Shown piece by piece: positions 30,948 to 38,848 of a stretch of DNA of 50,180 bases (position 1 is the stretch's first letter; each line of letters opens with the position of its first letter). Both the position numbers and the translations under genes were made by a program. This stretch comes from Candidatus Zipacnadia bacterium (GTDB taxonomy: Bacteria; Armatimonadota; UBA5377; JALGUK01), in contig JALGUK010000001.1 in NCBI GenBank assembly GCA_029820875.1, positions 1 to 50,180 on the forward strand, read 5' to 3'. A model generated the notes under the pieces. It worked only from the letters and a program-made list of their open reading frames with translations. It did no database searches and was not told the DNA's origin.

Positions 30948-31741
30948 CAGAACCATTGACCTCCGCCGCCAGGCCCCATGTGAAGCACATACGCATTGTC
31001 CGGTGCTGGATGCCCTTTGAACTTCTGGTTGATGCGCTGATACCAACAGGCATCTTCGCGCCGCACGAGCGGGAAGCTTGCAAACTCCCAGGCGGCAAGC
31101 GGGAATATCATATTGCAGCCGAGCATTGCCGCACTTCCGTCAGGCCGCCCACGGAAGCCCTTCCAACTATGTGTCGAAAGAGCGTCTAGCTCATTCCAGG
31201 TCATGTCCGGTCGCAGCTTGTCCGCTGTCGGAATCAGGCAGCGCGGGCCGACGTAGATTTCTTCCCACGGATTTGCGATGCGATAAAGCCCTTTCGGGCT
31301 TATCAACTTGGCGTCATTAAGCCCGCGCCCGGTTACTTGGGTAAACGACCATTCCGTCAACTTCCCCTCGAAGATATGCTTGGCTATTTTGATATGATGC
31401 GGTTGGAAGATGCAGTCGCCGTCCGTTTTGACCATGACGTTGCATCCCATCTTGAGGGCCCGTTCGCAAGCTCGGTTCTGCGCTAGTGCTTTTCCACCGG
31501 CCTCTTTCCGTGCCTTCCATTGCTTGTCGTACCCGCCCACCGTGTCGCTCCGACAGATATGCACAGGCAAATCAGCCGGCAATAGCGACAAATCGGGCGG
31601 AGGCATTTCCGTATCATCAATACACAGGAATACGGCCAAGGGTTTTGTGGTCTGATGACGCAGGCCCTTCACCACATACGGCCATTCGACATACTGATTG
31701 AACCATGAAATCATCACGGCTATTGTTGCGTCGGTTGGCAT
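30947..31741 (-). CDS. Family 2-like glycosyltransferase, 264 aa
   Basis: ISWFNQYVEWPYVVKGLRHQ starts a GT-A fold; VMVKTDGDCIF carries the DxD motif for nucleotide sugar. Start shown by MPTDATIAVM; its stop shares a base with the radical SAM start (TGATG). It is coupled to a methyltransferase upstream (31720-32385). Confidence 0.8.
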   Translation of the reverse strand: MPTDATIAVMISWFNQYVEWPYVVKGLRHQTTKPLAVFLCIDDTEMPPPDLSLLPADLPVHICRSDTVGGYDKQWKARKEAGGKALAQNRACERALKMGCNVMVKTDGDCIFQPHHIKIAKHIFEGKLTEWSFTQVTGRGLNDAKLISPKGLYRIANPWEEIYVGPRCLIPTADKLRPDMTWNELDALSTHSWKGFRGRPDGSAAMLGCNMIFPLAAWEFASFPLVRREDACWYQRINQKFKGHPAPDNAYVLHMGPGGGGQWF

Positions 31742-32385
31742 AGTTCCCTCCCAGGATTTACCATCTTGAGTACCGCCCAATACCGCTTGCTATCGAACCA
31801 GTTGACCCCCATCTGCGACTCCCTGATGATAGACCAGGGCAACTGCGGGTTGCAGATTAGCTTCCGAAACTCACCCAAAGCCCAGGCATGAAGATGGTAC
31901 GGATTCTTATCAATACCTTGCACTATCGGCCCCGCAATGAACAATGTCCCGTGCGGCAAAAGCCAAGTCGCAATCCTCGCCAGCAACTCCGACGGATTCC
32001 TGACGTGCTCTAGAATGTCGCAGCATACGACCAGGTCAAAGCGCTGCGTCGGGCGAAATTGCTCTACTGGTTTGTGCACGAATTCGACGCCCTCGGCCTT
32101 TAGCAGTGCGGCGGCTGCCGGATGCTTATCCACGGCCATGATATTTCGATAGCCCTTCGATTTCAGCACGAGACAACCCTGACCAGCACCACAGCCCAAC
32201 TCTAGTACGCGCGCCATGCGGGCCTTAGCCGGAGGCAGTGTCGGCACAAATAGATAACGGCGAATAGACGATGCGAAGGGGAAATATGCTCGATTCAACT
32301 TGCTATCCGTTATCGGCAGTGCGCCTGCTCCAATAATGCGCTTCACCGCCTTGCGAATGTCAGGATATATTGCGCGTTCAGCCAT
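31720..32385 (-). CDS. Class I SAM methyltransferase, 221 aa
   Basis: VLELGCGAGQGCLVLKSKGY is motif I; VDKHPAAAALL and FDLVVCCDILEHVRNPSELL follow, as in Methyltransf_11/23-type enzymes. Substrate unknown; neighbours imply a sugar or glycan intermediate. Its start shares an A with the previous stop (TAATG). Confidence 0.85.
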   Translation of the reverse strand: MAERAIYPDIRKAVKRIIGAGALPITDSKLNRAYFPFASSIRRYLFVPTLPPAKARMARVLELGCGAGQGCLVLKSKGYRNIMAVDKHPAAAALLKAEGVEFVHKPVEQFRPTQRFDLVVCCDILEHVRNPSELLARIATWLLPHGTLFIAGPIVQGIDKNPYHLHAWALGEFRKLICNPQLPWSIIRESQMGVNWFDSKRYWAVLKMVNPGRELCQPTQQ

Positions 32386-32960
32386 TACCTTTTCCCAAAC
32401 TCAATCATGCCGCAGATGTGGTCGTCATTTCCCGCCATGAAGGATACCTCGCCGAACTTTTCGAATGCCTTGCAGCAAGCTTTCTCATTATCCCAGCCCG
32501 CCAAATGCCCATCGTGAAAGCGGGCCGAATGCGTCGGTTGCCCGCGAGGTACACTGAACAGGCAGCGCCGTCGCGCGACTTTGCGAAGCTCAGCCACCAC
32601 GTCTGCGGGATTCTCAAAGTGTTCCAAGAACTGGAATGCCGCGACGGTCTCGAAGGCCCCATACCATACCGGGCTGAAGCTCGCCCCGTTTGCTACGAGG
32701 AAGATTCTCCGTGGGAAGCGGAGCCGTGCACGAGCCACCATGTATCGGCTGATGTCAACGCCCACATAGTGCATATCTTCGGGCAGGTATGGCGTGAACC
32801 CGCCAAAGGCCGAGCCGACCTCCAAGACCGGCCCAATGCAGTATTTGGCCGCTTCCTCGAATTCTGCTGCGCGGTCGCGCATGTCATTCCGTTCGGCATA
32901 TTTGCGGCCTCTCGCTTCCCAGAATTCGGGGCTATTCAGCATAGGCTTCTTATTATCCAT
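32385..32960 (-). CDS. Class I SAM methyltransferase, 191 aa
   Basis: VLEVGSAFGGFTPYL (motif I), VGVDISRYMVARARLRFP and FETVAAFQFLEHFENPADVV. Distinct from its neighbour at 31720-32385 in sequence, so two methylation steps are likely. Start chosen at MDNKKPMLNSPEF after GGAGAG. Confidence 0.85.
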   Translation of the reverse strand: MDNKKPMLNSPEFWEARGRKYAERNDMRDRAAEFEEAAKYCIGPVLEVGSAFGGFTPYLPEDMHYVGVDISRYMVARARLRFPRRIFLVANGASFSPVWYGAFETVAAFQFLEHFENPADVVAELRKVARRRCLFSVPRGQPTHSARFHDGHLAGWDNEKACCKAFEKFGEVSFMAGNDDHICGMIEFGKR

Positions 32961-34986
32961 GTGCTCTCTCCGCACTCGCCATAGCCCGCCTGACGATGTC
33001 GGGCAGCTTCCAGTTCACCTTGCAGATAATGCCGTCGCCGCAGTTGCCAAGTTTGCCGTCCCATTCATGCCATGCCGCCTTGCGACCAATCCGGCCAGGG
33101 TCGCGCCCGTCACGCTTCAGGTAGAACTCGTGCTTGATGGCCATGGACTCCTTGCTCAGGACGTGGCCGAAATGGTAGATTGCACAGCCGGGCACCCGTT
33201 CCGCCGTCTGCTTGTGTGCGTCCAGACCAGGGTTCAATCGCTGCTTCGCTGCATCCGTAGGCGTGTGGTGTTTCCAATACAAGTAGCTGGGCCTCCACCA
33301 ACTCCACCGATAATGCGGGCATACCGAACCATACGGCTCTAGGCTGACACCCCAGCGCTGGCCACGCAACTCCGGGCTATCGTGCACCCAGTAGCGTCCG
33401 TCGTGCCAGAAGTTCACCCAACGCGGACAGCCCCAGGCGATGCCGGAATCAAGCCACTTGTCGAGGCCGACCCACACTTCGTCGGCGTCAAGCATGAGCA
33501 CATAGTTGCCTTGCGTATGCCGTGCCGTCCAGTTTCTCATCTCACACTTATCTCGCCATTCCCGTCTCACTTCAAGCCTGATTTTATGCTTCGGGTCTGG
33601 GAATTTCTTAATCCGCTCAAGACTGCCGTCCGGCGGTGTACCTAGCATGAGCTTTGTCGGCCCATGGGCAATCACAATCTGGTCAACATAGGGATAGACC
33701 GATTCCAGCGACTGCGTGACCGTCGGGCCCCACCAGCAGATCATCTGCGCCGTGACGCTCTTTTTGGATACCGCGTGGTACGGGAGCGCTTCGACGCGCT
33801 TTCGCATCGCATCCAGCCCATAAGACTTCGTCGCCCACGCTTGCGCCTTTGCAACATCAGGTTTTCCTTTGGCAGCAATGCAGGACACCGCTCGCTTGTA
33901 AGCATCCTTGTCCCCCCACGAAACGTAAATCAGCCGGTCGCCGTAGTTCTGACGGAGCACCGGCAGGTCATAGACGATGCACGGAGTCCCGCTCGCAAGG
34001 GCCTCAGCCGGCACCATGCCGAAGCCCTCGAACAGGCTCGGCGCAAGCACCATGTGGGCATCCCGCATCAAGCCGAATTTGCTCGCGTCATTTTGGTCGG
34101 TGCAGATATGGCACTTGTGCTTGCTCGTATCTGCGGGCAGGTTATTGATGCGCCCGAATACCACCAGGTCGAATGGCTGCTTCAGGCTCCAAATAGCTGC
34201 AATGGCCGTCGCCCCGCCCTTGTACGCCTGCGAACGGGCGCTCCATACCGCATAGGGCCTCGCTATTGGGCGCGGTATCTTGAACCGTTCCAGCGCATAG
34301 GTGTTGACGGCAGGCGGCAGGACATAGACCGGATGTTCCTTCCCCATCCAGCGTTTCAGCCATTTGGCCGATTCACCGCTGTTCGCAAGCCACAAATCCG
34401 CCGCGTCATAGAGTGGCTTCCAGCCGGAACTTCCCATGTGTTTGCCCGCATCGGGGAGCGTCTGCCCGAGCCACTTCGAGTTCTCGAAATGCAGTAGGGC
34501 CAAAACTTGCCTAGGATGCTTTCGCTTCCAGTCCAATGCCGTCTTCGCAATGGCACCCTTCCCGTCCGTGACCGCCACATCAAGGTCTGGAGGAACCCCG
34601 TCCTGCCCTACAATCGCAAGCCGCAATGTCTTGAGCACGGGATAATCGGCCATCCACTTTGGCCGAGTGTTCGTTATCAGCCACACCTCGGCCCCCAGAC
34701 TGGCAAGCGAGTGCGCGTACTGATAGAGATGTATGCGCCCGCCGGAATAGAATGTGCTCGCGTGCATAAAGAAGCCGAAGCGTCTTGTCTTGGCGAAGCG
34801 CGCCACCGGTGCCGACGTTTTCTCGCGGCTCTGGAAGCTGTATTCCTTCTCGCCGATGATGCCATCGCGCAGAAGCCGTTCGGCCTCGTGTCGGTTCAGG
34901 ATGTCAATCAGTTGGCCGGCCCGCTTGAAGACCTTTTGCCTCCGCTGGCCGGTGAATTCATGTTCTTTCAGGACTCGGAACCACAT
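32953..34986 (-). CDS. Bifunctional glycosyltransferase, GT4-GT2 fusion, 677 aa
   Basis: Residues 1-50 form a short basic module (HEFTGQRRQKVFKRAGQLID) that may anchor to a virion partner. Residues 70-390 are a GT-B/GT4 enzyme: FFMHASTFYSGGRIHLYQYA, LANSGESAKWLKRWMG and the classic SLFEGFGMVPAEALASGTPC. Residues 420-677 are GT2-like with VLMLDADEVW. It likely adds two sugars in a row. First enzyme gene of the modification cluster after the capsid genes. Confidence 0.85.
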   Translation of the reverse strand: MWFRVLKEHEFTGQRRQKVFKRAGQLIDILNRHEAERLLRDGIIGEKEYSFQSREKTSAPVARFAKTRRFGFFMHASTFYSGGRIHLYQYAHSLASLGAEVWLITNTRPKWMADYPVLKTLRLAIVGQDGVPPDLDVAVTDGKGAIAKTALDWKRKHPRQVLALLHFENSKWLGQTLPDAGKHMGSSGWKPLYDAADLWLANSGESAKWLKRWMGKEHPVYVLPPAVNTYALERFKIPRPIARPYAVWSARSQAYKGGATAIAAIWSLKQPFDLVVFGRINNLPADTSKHKCHICTDQNDASKFGLMRDAHMVLAPSLFEGFGMVPAEALASGTPCIVYDLPVLRQNYGDRLIYVSWGDKDAYKRAVSCIAAKGKPDVAKAQAWATKSYGLDAMRKRVEALPYHAVSKKSVTAQMICWWGPTVTQSLESVYPYVDQIVIAHGPTKLMLGTPPDGSLERIKKFPDPKHKIRLEVRREWRDKCEMRNWTARHTQGNYVLMLDADEVWVGLDKWLDSGIAWGCPRWVNFWHDGRYWVHDSPELRGQRWGVSLEPYGSVCPHYRWSWWRPSYLYWKHHTPTDAAKQRLNPGLDAHKQTAERVPGCAIYHFGHVLSKESMAIKHEFYLKRDGRDPGRIGRKAAWHEWDGKLGNCGDGIICKVNWKLPDIVRRAMASAERAHG

Positions 34987-35047
34987 TATTGCTTACCCCG
35001 AAGTCGCTTTTTTGTTCGGCCTTGTAATACTCCCAGCAGAACACCCC

Positions 35048-35179
35048 TCAGCATTCCGATGACAATGTATGCAATAATTCTTGAGACCTCGCCACAAAAA
35101 ACTGTACAATGCTGACCGGAATCAGCAGACTCATACCGAGTAGGAAACTTTTCCACGATAGCTTTTCGATTTCCGCCAT
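35048..35179 (-). CDS. Small single-span membrane protein, 43 aa
   Basis: ATG at 35177-35179 after GGAGG with 6-base spacing; TGA at 35048-35050. MAEIEKLSWKSFLLGMSLLI then VSIVQFFVARSQEL gives one hydrophobic segment. Typical of small phage membrane proteins. A further 22-codon frame (34986-35054) follows before the GT4-GT2 gene but has no clear support. Confidence 0.55.
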   Translation of the reverse strand: MAEIEKLSWKSFLLGMSLLIPVSIVQFFVARSQELLHTLSSEC

Positions 35180-35195
35180 CTTGTCCTCCCCACAT

Positions 35196-35348
35196 TCACT
35201 TGATAACTTGGCTCAACCCCGTGACCGCAACACGCCGATGCGACCCCGGGAAGCACTCCGAGGCAGGCATCATGACCGTTTGCATCCGGCCTCCGGTGAC
35301 ATCGGATACATGGGCGAGAGCCATCAGCAATCTGCCCACTATCAGCAT
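35196..35348 (-). CDS. Putative protein with uncertain start, at least 50 aa
   Basis: Frame open from 35196 up past 35405, with good hydrophobic patterning (KSFFKLDIGDMLIVGRLLMA; VAVTGLSQVIK). The first ATG (35348) is internal to this pattern; the only codon nearer the likely domain edge is a CTG at 35405. The competing frame (a GTG start at 35409) looks less protein-like. Either a non-standard start or a truncated gene. Confidence 0.4.
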   Translation of the reverse strand: MLIVGRLLMALAHVSDVTGGRMQTVMMPASECFPGSHRRVAVTGLSQVIK

Positions 35349-35439
35349 ATCGCCAATATCCAGCTTGAAAAACGATTTTGTGTCCGCGCTCGTGAGATGT
35401 GGCAGGCACCCTTATTAGCCTCCCGTCATCATCCTCAAT

Positions 35440-35637
35440 TCATTTACGAGAAAAAGGGTCGTACAGTGGGTTGCCCATGCAAGGTGCCCATACTGCCCAA
35501 AGGAACAACGGGATCATAAACACCATTAGCAGTGATGGATGTTTATAAACCACACTCTCGTTGGCCCAATACTGCAAGATTCCGTAACCCATAATGCCCA
35601 TAGCGACCAGCCAAGTGCCTACTACGAGCCACTTCAT
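35440..35637 (-). CDS. Two-span membrane protein, 65 aa
   Basis: Almost entirely hydrophobic: MKWLVVGTWLVAMGIMGYGI and LLMVFMIPLFLWAVWAPC, ending YDPFSRK. Located between the capsid gene hairpin and the modification cluster. Function unknown; a second holin is possible but not supported. Confidence 0.6.
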   Translation of the reverse strand: MKWLVVGTWLVAMGIMGYGILQYWANESVVYKHPSLLMVFMIPLFLWAVWAPCMGNPLYDPFSRK

Positions 35638-35663
35638 TGTCGCACCTTCCTCTGAATCCTGTC

Positions 35664-35703
35664 GGCGGGGCGGCGAGTCATGTCGAACGCAAGCCGCCCC
35701 GCC
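35664..35703 (-). other. Strong hairpin downstream of the capsid gene
   Basis: Perfect 11-bp stem GGCGGGGCGGC/GCCGCCCCGCC with an 18-base loop, 40 bases after the capsid stop. No T-run follows on the minus strand, so it is not a classic terminator. It may attenuate or protect the abundant capsid mRNA. Confidence 0.6.
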
Positions 35704-35742
35704 CCTCGATTTGCCGGTTACCTACCTGTCCTTACCTACTCC

Positions 35743-37101
35743 TTACGAAGTCCCCGCTTGAAGAATGGCCATCGCACGCGGCTGTACCAACTGTCCGCCG
35801 ACCGCCGCGCTCACGGTGAACGCGGTGACGTTCTTACGGAAGTTGTAGTGCTCAGAACGCTTCACGACGACTTCCTGCTCTATCGGCACGATGTATTCCT
35901 TGAGGTCGCCGAAGATCACGTCACCATCAGCGTATGCCGTCAGCCGGTGTGTGCTGATGTACGGATAGCCGACCAGCTTCTGGAAGACCTGGCCCGCGAC
36001 GCTCTCGACGAACAACGGGCGACCCTGTGTGTCCTTGTCCTTCTTCAGGTTCTGCATACATCCGTCAGCAACGATGTACGTCGCTCGCGCCCGATGATAT
36101 GCACGAACCGCGAATTCCAGGTTCACCAGGTCGTCGTACTGGATGTCGTTCTGCGCCGTGCGGTTGACGGTGCGAATGCCGGTGGTGTTCACGATGCCCG
36201 TCGGCTGACCAGTGCCGGAGCCGCTTAGGAACGCGACGTCCAGCGCGTGGTTGAGCGCGCCCTTGAACAGCCGCGTGAGCAGCGGCTCAAGGGGAATCGC
36301 CGAGCGATTCAGCAGCCGGTTGCTGATTTCGGTGTAGGCCGCGACCTCGTGCGTCTCAATCGTGACCTGTTCGAACTCCGGCTCCGTCTCCGGCTTCTCG
36401 CCGCCTTCGTCGATCCACGACACCGTCACCCCACCGTATTCCTGCGCGTCCGTCTGCACGAGCCGCGGCCACACAATCGCTCCGGTATCCGACGGGACGA
36501 TGGTCGCCCTACCCAAGATGTGCGGTGCTTCAGCGTCAAGCTCAAGGAGTTCCCGGCGGTAGTCCTGGGGGATCAAGGCGCTACGCGCTGCATCCCCGGA
36601 GACCATCGGGATGGCCTTTCCTGCCGGCAGACCCGCGACCTTGGCGTATTCGTCGCCGAAAATTTGGACGACCATGTCTGGCGGCATCCGCACGCCGTCC
36701 AGCTTGTCCTTGAACTTCGGCAACTCGGGCCGCATCTCGACCATCAACCCGGGCTCGACGTCCTTGCCGTTGCAGTAGTCGAGGAACGCTCGCCGTTTCG
36801 CCTGTGCCTCCTTCTCGTGATCCTTCGGCTCCGCCGGAATCTTCGGCGTTAGCGTCTTCCCATCAACGTCAGTCTCGGCGGCCTTCTTGGCAGCCTGCAA
36901 CGCTACGCGCCGCGCTGCCTGCGACTTGGCCGTCTCAATCTTTTCCTTGAACGCCTTAAACTCAGCGTCCTTGCCCTTCAGGGCCTCCTCGACGGGCTTC
37001 CGCTTTTCAGCGTCCGGTTCCGCATCGAGTTGCGCCTGAAGGGTGTCCATCTCGGCAAGAACCGTCTCAGCCTTGCCGATGAGTTCTGCTAGTGTAATCA
37101 T
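35743..37101 (-). CDS. Major capsid protein, HK97 fold, 452 aa
   Basis: N-terminal ~100 residues are a charged coiled coil (scaffold-like delta domain: AEMDTLQAQLDAEPDAEKRK), then the capsid domain with LIPQDYRRELLELDAEAPHI, YTEISNRLLNRSAIPLEPLL, FLSGSGTGQPTGIVNTTGIR (a capsid hallmark) and VQPRAMAILQAG at the C-terminus. The protease encoded upstream would remove the N-terminal domain. Confidence 0.95.
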   Translation of the reverse strand: MITLAELIGKAETVLAEMDTLQAQLDAEPDAEKRKPVEEALKGKDAEFKAFKEKIETAKSQAARRVALQAAKKAAETDVDGKTLTPKIPAEPKDHEKEAQAKRRAFLDYCNGKDVEPGLMVEMRPELPKFKDKLDGVRMPPDMVVQIFGDEYAKVAGLPAGKAIPMVSGDAARSALIPQDYRRELLELDAEAPHILGRATIVPSDTGAIVWPRLVQTDAQEYGGVTVSWIDEGGEKPETEPEFEQVTIETHEVAAYTEISNRLLNRSAIPLEPLLTRLFKGALNHALDVAFLSGSGTGQPTGIVNTTGIRTVNRTAQNDIQYDDLVNLEFAVRAYHRARATYIVADGCMQNLKKDKDTQGRPLFVESVAGQVFQKLVGYPYISTHRLTAYADGDVIFGDLKEYIVPIEQEVVVKRSEHYNFRKNVTAFTVSAAVGGQLVQPRAMAILQAGTS

Positions 37102-37102
37102 C

Positions 37103-38836
37103 TTACCCCTCTTCGAGGCCGAGGGCTTTCCGGTGCTTCTGGAGATGCCCCTTCACCGCTGCGCTCGCCTCCTCGCCAGAGCGTGCTCCCTGAGCCGCCG
37201 CCCAGGCCGCATTCAGTCCGCCCTTGTGGAGGTAGAGCGTGCCCGTCGTGAAGCGTCCACTGTCATCAGGGCTTCCTCCGCCCTTGACCCAGTGATGTGG
37301 ATACCGCCACGTACTCACGCTCTCCGGCTTTCCCATATCGGCGAAAGCCAGTCGCGGGAGCTTGGCCTTGTCCACCTTGCCCCAGGCCGGTTCCCCTTCG
37401 GCCACTTTGCTGTTGTGTGAAAATGATTTTGCATCCAGCGCCAGACGTTCCAGCGCCAGCCGATGCCTCTTGACCTGGATGCCCCATGAGTGAAGTGCGG
37501 TCCGCCCCTCGGCAGATGCCTTCGGCTCCGTCTCCTTCAAGAGGCTTTCGAGCTCGTCAGAGAGTTTGCGTAAGCTCTCCAATGTGCTCTGTACCCGGCT
37601 TCGGTTTCGCGCCGAGAGAACGCGGCCTTCCTTCCCCTCCGACTCGCAAGGTGCGTTCACGTCCCGTCGCAACGCCTCCGCCGCTTCCGTCGCGGCCTTC
37701 GCCGCCGTAATCGTTGCCAATTCGTTCGCCGGTATCGTCGTAACGGTCACCTCAAGCAGCATGATCTCCAGCAAGTCCCGCACACTCTTCCCGCCTTCCT
37801 CGGTGTCCGTCCATTTCTTGGGGATGTAGCCGATACTCAGGCCATTGACGTGCCCCTCCACGATCTTCTGTCGCGTCTCCTGGGCTATGGGCGTGGCCGA
37901 GAATTCCGCGTGAATCCAGAGGCCAAAATCATCTTCCTTCGCCTCGGTCACTGTGCCAATAACTTCAAGGGTGTCGCCCCCGTGCGCATAGTGCCGCACC
38001 ATTAATTTGACCTTGCCCGCCGGGACGCGCTCCTTGATCGTCTTTTTGAATGCGCCCGGCTTGATGCGTTCCCCCTGCCCGTCCACGTTACCGAAGGCCG
38101 CACCATGTCCCTCCATCCAGCCAGCATCCCCCTCGTCCTTCTTGCCCTCGGCTACGTCCGCCAACGGCGCAACTTTCAGGTCGGGCTTCGGCGACGGCTT
38201 CTCAAGTCGCACATGTGTGTCAAGCTCCTTTCCCGGCTGGCCTGGCCCCGGTCTCTCAGCCCGCCGCATCTGGCCGCCGCACTTCGGGCATTTGATATTT
38301 GCACAGTGCTCGTCAGTTTTGAGCTTATGCCCGCATTCAATGCACTCGCAGTTATACTTTCTTTCGCCTTCGGACTCATCATCAGCCTTGCCCTTTTTGG
38401 CCGCCTCAAACGTGCCGTCATGTGCCTTGCAATGTGACCGCGCCTCCTCTACATCCCACGTTCCCTTCGGATAGCGGTAAGCCTGTTCGCTCATGGTTGT
38501 TTCGCCCTTGAGCTTCCCGATGATCACGTCATATTCCTTGCCGTCGTGCTTGCGACTTACGCGCCGGAAGGTCTCTTTCTGGAAATCCCCGGGCGGGCGC
38601 AGACGACAGGCGTGCTCATTCGGGTAGGGCTTGCCCTGAATGACCTGGAGCGCCTTGTCCAGAACCTCTTGTTCGCCCTCTGAGAGGCTCTTGCCCATGA
38701 CCGTGCGCCACTGGATATAGCACGCAGCGGAGCGCGCCTCGCGGTCAACGTACTTGGCGGCCATTCCTTCGTCTTCCATGCAGCGGGCGATGAATTCCCT
38801 CTGCGTCTCGTCCTCGTTCGGTTTCAGCTTTGCCAT
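37103..38836 (-). CDS. Prohead maturation protease with extra domains, 577 aa
   Basis: Residues 220-400 match HK97-type prohead proteases: EGHGAAFGNVDGQGERIKPG, catalytic His in VRHYAHGGDTL and Ser in NGLSIGYIPKK, then LEVTVTTIPAN. N-terminal 1-200 is an additional region with a four-Cys ribbon (CECIEC; CPKCGG). The C-terminal segment repeats an AW/H pattern (WRYPHHWVKGGG) like the N-terminal YRYPKGTWD stretch, and ends with a KGHLQKHRKALGL helix. Much longer than the usual ~200-residue protease, so it may combine protease and scaffold or other function. Confidence 0.85.
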   Translation of the reverse strand: MAKLKPNEDETQREFIARCMEDEGMAAKYVDREARSAACYIQWRTVMGKSLSEGEQEVLDKALQVIQGKPYPNEHACRLRPPGDFQKETFRRVSRKHDGKEYDVIIGKLKGETTMSEQAYRYPKGTWDVEEARSHCKAHDGTFEAAKKGKADDESEGERKYNCECIECGHKLKTDEHCANIKCPKCGGQMRRAERPGPGQPGKELDTHVRLEKPSPKPDLKVAPLADVAEGKKDEGDAGWMEGHGAAFGNVDGQGERIKPGAFKKTIKERVPAGKVKLMVRHYAHGGDTLEVIGTVTEAKEDDFGLWIHAEFSATPIAQETRQKIVEGHVNGLSIGYIPKKWTDTEEGGKSVRDLLEIMLLEVTVTTIPANELATITAAKAATEAAEALRRDVNAPCESEGKEGRVLSARNRSRVQSTLESLRKLSDELESLLKETEPKASAEGRTALHSWGIQVKRHRLALERLALDAKSFSHNSKVAEGEPAWGKVDKAKLPRLAFADMGKPESVSTWRYPHHWVKGGGSPDDSGRFTTGTLYLHKGGLNAAWAAAQGARSGEEASAAVKGHLQKHRKALGLEEG

Positions 38837-38848
38837 TTCTCTGTCCCC

